This document shows positions 40,585-49,000 of a stretch of 53,028 bases of DNA, piece by piece. How positions within the stretch are numbered: position 1 is the first letter of the stretch; every line of letters begins with the position of its first letter. Where the stretch lies: the NCBI GenBank assembly GCA_022448665.1, contig JAKUUO010000009.1, positions 1 through 53,028 of the forward strand, read 5' to 3'. The notes below the pieces were generated by a model. It had not been told where the DNA came from and did not search any database. It was given only the letters and a program-made list of their open reading frames with translations. Position numbers and translations under genes: made by a program. This DNA is from Candidatus Thalassarchaeum betae (lineage in GTDB: Archaea; Thermoplasmatota; Poseidoniia; Poseidoniales; Thalassarchaeaceae).

Positions 40585-42867
40585 TCAGAGACGCTGCTTC
40601 GCGTGCCTCTGGGCATCGACCGCGCAGATAGCGGCCATGTGGACCACGTCGCGCACGCTGTCACCGCGCTGCAGCACGTGTGCGGGTTTGGAAAGACCCT
40701 CTAGAATCGGCCCCGTCATCTCTGCTCCCGCGATTCTCTGCAGAAGCTTGTAGGCGATGTTGGCCGAGGCGAGGTTGGGGCATATCAGGACGTTGGCAGG
40801 TCCCTCGAAGGACATGAACGGGTAGTCCTTCTGAATCTCCGGGACCAGCGCTGTGTCGACTTGCATCGGACCATCGATGACGAGGTCCGAATCCAACTCC
40901 CTCGCGATGGCAATCGCCTCCTCGATTCTGTCGGTGCGCAACTCTTCCGAGGTGCCGAAGTTGGAGAACGAGAGCATAGCCACCTTGGGCGTCACACCGA
41001 ATCGGCGTGCTACCTTCGCCGTCTGCACCGCTATCTCGGCTAGGGTCCTCGCATCCGGGTATATGTTGATGGTCGCATCGCCGATGAACATGAGCTGGCC
41101 GTTTACGGTCATCATGTACATCCCGACGATCCTGTGCGAGTCTGGGTCCGGGCCGATGGTGTGCAGGCACGGCCTTACGATGTCCGGGTAATGGTGCGAG
41201 ACACCTCCGAGATACCCGTCAGCATCTCCCATGCGGACCATCATCGGCGCGAAGTATGTCGTCGACTTCAGCATCCGCACAGCGTCCTCAGGGGTCAGTC
41301 CCTTGCGCCCTCGCAGCTTGTGCAACTCATCCGCGTAGGTCGTCCGCCTGCGTGGATCGTACCTGACGTCGATGGCCTCGCACTCGAAGTCGAGTCCGAG
41401 TTCCTCCTTGACGGCGTCTATCCGCTCGAGTTGCCCGAGCAGGACAGGCTCGCAGATTCCCTCCGCGATGCACTGCGAAGCCGCCTTGATGATGGTGGGG
41501 TCCTCTCCCTCCGAGAAGACGATCCTCTTCGTCTCCTTCTTGGCGATGTTGATCACCCTGCGCATGATGGACCGAGTCAGACCGAGGCGAGCCTCGAGTT
41601 CCTCCCGGTATCCCCCGACATCGAACTCCTTCGCAGATACCCTTGCGATGCCCTCGTTGACCGCAGCCTCAGCGACCGCACTGGCCTCCCAGATTAGCAC
41701 GCGCGCATCGAATGGCTTCGGGATGAGGTATTCGGGGCCGAACTGCATTTGCTCACCACCGTACGCGGCGGCTACATCATCGGGAACAGGTTGCTTGGTT
41801 AGTTCGGCTATCGCATAGGTCGCCGCCATCTTCATGCCCTCGGTGATCTCCTTGGCCCTGACATCGAGCGCCCCACGGAAGATGTAAGGGAACCCGAGCA
41901 CGTTGTTGATCTGATTGGGGTAGTCGGACCGACCGGTCGCGACGATAGCATCCTCGCGGACCGCGTACACCTCGTCGGGTGCGATCTCGGGGTCCGGGTT
42001 GGCTAAGGCGAAGATCAGCGGACGCTCCGCCATCTTGGAGACCATATCGCCGCTGACGATGCCGCCCTTGGACAGCCCGAGGAAGAGATCGGCGCCATCC
42101 ATCGCGGATGCCAGGTCGCCGTCCGGCAGGTCGCGGGCGAACTCGGCCTTGTACTCGTTCAACTCACCCGCTTCTCGGCGTGAGTTGGTCAGGACGCCCT
42201 TCGAGTCGACCAGAATCATGTTCTCCAGCTTGACCCCGAGCCTGACATAGTGGTGAGCGCATGAGATTGCCGAGGCCCCTGCTCCTGAGACAACGACCTT
42301 GATTTCTGAGATATCCTTCTCGACGATTTCTAGGCCGTTCAGTAATGCCGCCCCGGAGATGATTGCGGTTCCGTGCTGGTCATCGTGCATCACCGGGATG
42401 TCTAGCTCCTTGACGAGCCTGCGCTCGATCTCGAAGCACTCGGGGGCCTTGATGTCCTCGAGGTTAATCCCACCGAAGGTCGGGGCTATCGCCTTTACGG
42501 CCTCGACGAACTCGTCGACGTCCGTCCTGTCGACCTCGATGTCGAAGACGTCGATGTCTGCGAACGCCTTGAACAGGAGGGCCTTGCCCTCCATCACCGG
42601 CTTGCCTGCGAGCGCACCGATGTCACCTAGTCCGAGGACGGCGGTGCCGTTGCTGACGACAGCCACCAGATTGCCCTTCGAAGTGTACTTGTATGCCTCG
42701 TCTGGATCTCCCTCGATCTCCTTGCATGGGTAGGCCACACCGGGTGAGTAAGCCAGGGACAGCTCGCGCTGGGTTCCGTGCGGTTTGGTCGGCACTACGG
42801 TGATCTTTCCAGCAGGTTTAGACGCGTGGTATTCCAAAGCATCCTCGCGGAGCCTATCATCGTTCAG
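40585..42867 (-). CDS. maeB: Malic enzyme-phosphotransacetylase fusion (MaeB type)
   Basis: About 760 residues. The N-terminal malic enzyme part (about 1-430) has TQRELSLAYSPGVAYPC, NGTAVLGLGDIGALAGKPVMEGK, the metal-binding DDQHGTAI, and GRSDYPNQINNVLGFPYIFRGALDV; it decarboxylates malate to pyruvate with NADP. The C-terminal phosphotransacetylase-like domain (about 440-760) is usually regulatory and binds acetyl-CoA. ATG, GTG and TTG are absent upstream of TTG 42837, yet ten codons before it (LNDDRLREDA) align with the E. coli MaeB N-terminus (MDDQLKQSALDFHEF), so I place the start at CTG 42867, preceded by GGGGGTGG. TTG 42837 is the conventional alternative. Confidence 0.92.
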   Translation of the reverse strand: MNDDRLREDALEYHASKPAGKITVVPTKPHGTQRELSLAYSPGVAYPCKEIEGDPDEAYKYTSKGNLVAVVSNGTAVLGLGDIGALAGKPVMEGKALLFKAFADIDVFDIEVDRTDVDEFVEAVKAIAPTFGGINLEDIKAPECFEIERRLVKELDIPVMHDDQHGTAIISGAALLNGLEIVEKDISEIKVVVSGAGASAISCAHHYVRLGVKLENMILVDSKGVLTNSRREAGELNEYKAEFARDLPDGDLASAMDGADLFLGLSKGGIVSGDMVSKMAERPLIFALANPDPEIAPDEVYAVREDAIVATGRSDYPNQINNVLGFPYIFRGALDVRAKEITEGMKMAATYAIAELTKQPVPDDVAAAYGGEQMQFGPEYLIPKPFDARVLIWEASAVAEAAVNEGIARVSAKEFDVGGYREELEARLGLTRSIMRRVINIAKKETKRIVFSEGEDPTIIKAASQCIAEGICEPVLLGQLERIDAVKEELGLDFECEAIDVRYDPRRRTTYADELHKLRGRKGLTPEDAVRMLKSTTYFAPMMVRMGDADGYLGGVSHHYPDIVRPCLHTIGPDPDSHRIVGMYMMTVNGQLMFIGDATINIYPDARTLAEIAVQTAKVARRFGVTPKVAMLSFSNFGTSEELRTDRIEEAIAIARELDSDLVIDGPMQVDTALVPEIQKDYPFMSFEGPANVLICPNLASANIAYKLLQRIAGAEMTGPILEGLSKPAHVLQRGDSVRDVVHMAAICAVDAQRHAKQRL

Positions 42868-43046
42868 GATTCCACCCCCGGAGCCCTCCGGGCATACCCC
42901 TCTGCTATGATGCTATCCTAATGAGAAAACACGCATTATCGGCCTGAAAACAAGCGTTATCGATATTTCTCAAATCACCGAGAATTACGGATTCTCCGCC
43001 TACGGCGGATTGAGCATAGCATAAACATCGACCCACTTCTTTCATA
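42868..43046. promoter_or_regulatory. Divergent maeB/giant-protein control region with tandem 17-nt direct repeat
   Basis: GAAAACACGCATTATCG (42925-42941) and GAAAACAAGCGTTATCG (42946-42962) match at 15 of 17 positions with a 21-nt period, two helical turns. Nearer the giant gene is a perfect dyad TCCGCC-TAC-GGCGGA (42995-43009), followed ten bases later by CATAAAC (43020-43026), 27 nt before ATG 43047, fitting a TATA box for a leaderless transcript. A regulator binding the repeats could control both genes. Confidence 0.55.
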
Positions 43047-46000
43047 ATGTGTACAAAGAGGCGGAGTTACGTGCCGTTGGCATATTCGTCCAGTCATCAC
43101 CCCCAGCAGAGGTTAGCCCTGCTGTTGGTCATGCTGATGGTAATGTTGCCATGGTCGGCGATGACTTCGAGTCATCTCGACGGCCAGAGCGACGACAGCC
43201 GCGCCACCCCCAAGACCTGGGGCGCCGGGGGCAGCAATGACACCGGTTGGATCTCCCTCGCTGCAACGGGAGCCGATCCAGATAGCGGCACTATGGCCTA
43301 TGCCGACCTCTTCCTCGACTTCGCTCCGGGAGCCCTGTTGGATAACTTCACCTTCGAGATTGCAGTCGATGGCGGTGAAGGCTACTGGGCGAACGAGCCG
43401 CAGGTGACCCTGCTTGACACCCAGACGCCGATACTCGACTGGCGGGACTACGGCGACCTCGGTCGTCAGAACTCGTTCTCCCCCAATCCCCCCGAGGTTG
43501 AAGGCGGTGTCCTCGACACCTGGCTGCAGCCGAACTCGGTCAGTGACGCGTCCTGGCTGCTGCCGAGCGGCGTCACCATCGACGACTTGGTCATCGAGGC
43601 GCTGCGTCCGGCAGACCCCCGAGTCTCGTTCACTTCACTGAACGTCGAGATCCATGACAGTGCAGTCAATCCGCTCGACGGCCGGCTTTACGTGCTTCTC
43701 GACGACGATATGCTGCACCTCGACGATCAGGCTCAGAAGAGAATCATCGACATCGATTACGGCATCCAGGGTCGAAGCATCGCTATCGACGCGGGCGAGA
43801 ACCGACTGCTCATCGGGACTGAAGATGGCAAAGTGCTATCTCGCAGTCTAGTGGACTCGTCCGAACTCGACGACCTGATGGTGATGGAGGGCGACACCAC
43901 CCCAATCCGAGCACTCGCCGTCGATGCATACGGAATTGTGTGGGCTGCGACGGACTGCAAGTTGCACCATCTCGCCCCGGGCGAGACTTCCTGGACCGAG
44001 GTCAACTTCTGCTCGACAGACTCAGTCGAGATTGTGACGGACATGATCATCGTCTCCGACACCATTTACGTCGGAACGACGGATAGCGGCGTCCGCGCCA
44101 TTGGATACTCAACGACCGGCAACGCATCCAACCTCGAAATCTCAATCGATAGCAACGCGCGGTGGAGCACCGCGAACTACCTGACCAGCAATTCGATATC
44201 GCAGTTCGAGTTGCTGGGAGATCATCTGCTGATCGCCACGATAGGCGGCGGTGTGAACCGATACAACGCCAACGCCTCGTCATGGCTGGCGACATGGTCA
44301 ACCAACAACTGGCTGGCATCCAACGTGATCCGCGGACTTTCCCTGACGAACGATTGGCTACACATCCTCGCTGGCAACACCATACACTCCTACGACACCA
44401 CAGCCATGCTATTCCGCTCGCAGAGGCAGGCCTCCGACATGGGTCTGTTGAAACCTTCCAAGTCAATCTTGGCTTGGCCGACGGAAGGCCACCGCGGCCC
44501 CGACTCCGGCACCGTCCTCGTGAGCGACGGCTCCGGCACGCTGGCCCGTCAGGTCGGGGAGTCTCTCGACGGCACCATGGTGGTGGTCAGCAGCCCGTTC
44601 TCATCTGCGATGGATATCGCCACACACATCGACGATGGCGAGCAGGGCGAGATATGGGTCGCAGGCGGTTACATCATCGACAGGTTCGACAAGGCCGACC
44701 AGGCGTGGCGGACACCCATCGATATCAGTGATTATGTCTGGGCCCCGACCGCCGTCACCTCCATCGTGCAGGACTCCCATGGCATGGTCTGGGTAGGCAC
44801 TCTCAGCGCGGGGCTGCTGAGATTCGGGGCCGGTGATGCCAACTTCCAAGGAACGGTTCAGGGAATGAGCTCGGATCTCATCTCGAGCCTCGCTCACGAT
44901 GCGAACTCGAACACGCTGGTCGTCGGGCACTTCGAATCTGGAATCTCCTTGATCAACAGCTCGACGAACACATTGATCGATGTCATTACCACCGAGGACG
45001 GCCTCGACTCCGACACCGTCGACGAGGTCGCCACACGCTACGGCATCGCGTACATCGCGACCCCCGATGCCGGCGTCATGAGGATTGATTTGTTCGACGT
45101 CTCAGTCCTCGGATCGTGGCAGTCCCTCGGTGCGGATAATCTCCAGGCCACTCCGGTGGCCGTCGACGGCGACACGCTGTACCTCGGGCTGACCGACTTC
45201 GGCATTCTGGTGATCGACCGCCTCACCGGCGATATCTCCGACCACTGGACGCAGGACGGCAACCTCCCCGATGACGACGTCCTGTCGTTGCACTTGGACT
45301 TCTACGGGGATCTGCTGGTCGGCTCGAGTGTCTCGAACACAGGGTCCTCGAGCAACGGCGGCCTGTCTCGCTGGGACGGCAGCAACTGGCACTCGCTGCC
45401 GACATCCATACCCGGCAACAACAACGATCCATACGTGTTCTACGATATCATCAGCGATGCGGACGGCATCTATGCAGGAACCAATCGGGGAGTGTGCACG
45501 TGGAATTGGAGCTACGCTCTCCAGGGCTGCGTCAGCAACGAGGACGGGATGCCCTCCCGCTTCGTGTATTCAATAGCGAAGATCGGCACCGACCGGCTCT
45601 ACGCCGGCACCAACTACGGCGCCGCTGTAATCAACACCCTCAACAACTCCGTCATTGAAGTCTGGTCGGCCGGTGACGACACCCAGCGGGCCCGCACAGT
45701 GAAGATAGGCGACATCCTCTACCTCGGCTTTGAGAACACTGGCATCGCTCGCTACGACTTGCTCAACCACTCATGGCTACAAGCTTGGGACGGCACTCAG
45801 GGTTACATCAACGACGACGACGTCACCACGCTCGTCCACGGGCGCAACGCCGGCACCATGTGGGCCGGCGGGGACTTCGGCCTGACTCTCATCGACGTGT
45901 TGAACGACACGGTTCTGAAGAGCTGGAGCCGGGGCGCGAACACCGATGGCCCGACGCTTTCCAACACGCCTATGCAAGACATGGTGATCATCGGCAACGT

Positions 46001-49000
46001 CCTGCACTACTCACTGCAGAGGAGCAACTCACAGTGGGCCACGAACGACGAGATATTCCGCATCGACCTCGACAACAACTCCAGTCTGGCCACCATCGAT
46101 GCCGGTGTCCAGATCGGCGAAACTAGCGTTGTCCACGGGATAGGCGCCATCGGCGAGGAACTGTGGATCGGCGTCAGGCCGAGGTCGTGGCAAGATGGAA
46201 GCGGGACCATAGTCCGCTGGAACGCCACCAACGAGTCATGGGCCGACAATATGGATACCATCGGCAATGTGCAGAGGGTCAACGCGCGCTTCCTCGGCGA
46301 CTGTTTCCCCGTCGGCACCGACGCCTGTGAGTTGTGGGTCGCCTACGGGAACAGCATCATGAGGAGGTTCAGCGCGAAGAACATGACGCTTCTTAACGAG
46401 TGGAACGACATCGATGGTCCCATCAGGGGAATGGAAGAGTGGAACGGGACCTTCGTGTTCGCGAGCATGGAAGGCATCCTGAGGTGGGACCCGGTCAACG
46501 AGAGCTGGCTCTCCCCTTGGGTCGAGGACGACGGGTTGCCTTCCGGCGCCGAGGACCGGTTCTACTCGATGGCCCTGATTGACGACGACCTGTGGGTCGG
46601 GTCCTACCGGGGGGGCTGGAGCGGGGGCTCCGACATCATGCGCTTGGACGATGCCACGGACAACTGGACCCTGTGGGCGCTGGGCACCGGTGACATCCCC
46701 GATGGCTACCCGGCCGATATCCAACTCTGCAACGACATCATCCACATCGCCGTCGGCAGGCTCTCGTGGTGGGGCAACCAAGGAGGCATCGCGAGGTTCG
46801 ACTTGTCCGATTCGGACAGCGACGGACTCGACCACGAGTGGATCTCACCGTTGACCGATAACAGCCAGGGACTCGCGAACGACGACCCCCGCTCAATCGC
46901 ATGCGACGAGCAGAACGATATCATGTACGTCGGCTACGACACAGAGGGCATCGGCATCGATCGCTACAACTACAACACCAATGCGTTCCTCAGGACGCTG
47001 ACGTCGAACGACGGCATCTCGGAGGACAGGGTCTTCCCAGGTGGCATGCTCCACCACAACAACGTCCTGCTGGCAGCCCACCAGCTCGTCAATACGGGCG
47101 GCATCTCTAGGATCGTCACTTCAGGCACAACGACCGCCAACGGCCTGATACTGGACCCGGGGATGGACGGCTGCTCGGTCGAGAGGGCGCCTTCGACAAC
47201 CGGACCAGTCTACGCAATCGGCCGCTCAGGCCAGACCACCGGCCTGAACCGCGTTGACAGGCTCGATAACTCGGGCCTGATAGCCAGTGGCTACGACGAG
47301 CTGGCGGGACTGACCAGTGGCAGGGTCGTCGAGTTCGAGTCGAACGAGACTCATGTGTGGGTCGCCCTAACCTCAAGCTCCTCCGGGTACTACGCCTCCT
47401 CGGTGCTGCAAGGGGAGTTCCTGCCCAATGGCTCCGTCCGATGGGAGTTCGGATACAACGCCAATCAGGACATCATCAACTCGATGCAACTCGACGGGGA
47501 GGAGATCTGGCTCAGCACTGCCGGACGCGGCCTGTGGTCGATTGACATAGCCAATCGAGTCCTCTCTCCGACTCCAGCGGCACTGCATTCGCAGATGGAT
47601 GGGATGATCCTGGAGGACGACGGCACGATGTACGTCGGGCTGATGGGCAGTCAGGGCTCGGCTGCAGGGTTCCAGACCTTCGACACGAGTTCCCGAACAT
47701 GGGGGCAAGGCAGCCTCATCGCCGGTCTGCCCAACAACATCGTACGCGGCTTCGTCGAGCACGGTGACCACATCATGGTGGCCACTTGGGGAGGAATCGG
47801 ACTGTGGAACACCACAAAGGATGGCTGGGACGACCCGATTACCACAATCGACGGGCTGCCGACCCCGATTGCCGATCACCTGTTCACCATAGACACCCCA
47901 ATACAGGGCAATGGCACGGTACTGGTAGGAGGACCAGCGGGGCTGACGGTGCTGCATCAGGACAACCTCTCTGTCCTCACGACTCTAAACTTCGCCGACG
48001 GACTCGTAGGGAACATGGTGTCGGGGATCACCTATGCGGAAGCGACCTCACGACTGGTGAACAACCCCGACGGCTCGACCACGGTCCTGCACCACGACGC
48101 CGCCCTGTTCATCTCGCACAACGGGCAGGGCTCGACCAGACCCGGAGTCGCCGCATGGGACATCGCCACGGACAGCGCCAACGGCACGTACAACATCGAC
48201 ATGATTCCGAGCAACGATGTCAGAGCCATAACGGCCGATGACTGGGGCGTCCACATCGGCACCTCCAGCGAGCCCCTGGTTCACTGGAACGGCACCTCGA
48301 TGGAGATGGAATCGGGCCTCGGAGCGAGAAAGGTTCTGTCTTGGCCGGTGTTCCAGATGGTCTCGGACGGCGACTACATCGCCGTACTGAGTCCGAGGGG
48401 CATTGATGTGGTGAAGTCAGACGACGACCACTCCGTGGTGGCTTCCGTGCTACTGCCCGGGCTGTCTTCGGCCTACATAGACAACACCGGACTGTATATC
48501 GTCGGCCAAGACGGCCTGCACATCTTCGATCCGGTCGAGAGCCTCAATGAGCTGGACAGGGGGCATCAGCGCAGGGCCGACCCGCTAGTCGCGCTTTACG
48601 CCGGCAGCTCGTGGGACATCACCGAAACCACTCATCCAGGGATGGCGACGGTGCTGGCCGATGACGAGAACCCGATAGAGATCCCGCAGGGCACTGCACA
48701 GTGGCTACCTGGAAAACTCCCGATATTCACCGGGGCCCTCACGCTCTCGGCCCCTCAGTCGGGCGCGTGGGTGTGGGCTGAGTCACAGAGCCTGAACTAC
48801 TCGGGCTCGTGGGATCTGGCATCGATGAACCCAGCCATCGAGAACGGGTTCCAAGAAGCCATCTCCAATCTCGCCCCGGGCTCCTCAGTGGCTCAGGTGC
48901 ACTTGCAGATGCAGACGCCTCAGAACGGCACCATACAGGTCCGAATCACCTACGACTGGGAGCGAGTAGAGGTCCCCACCGAGATGACATCCTTGATCGA

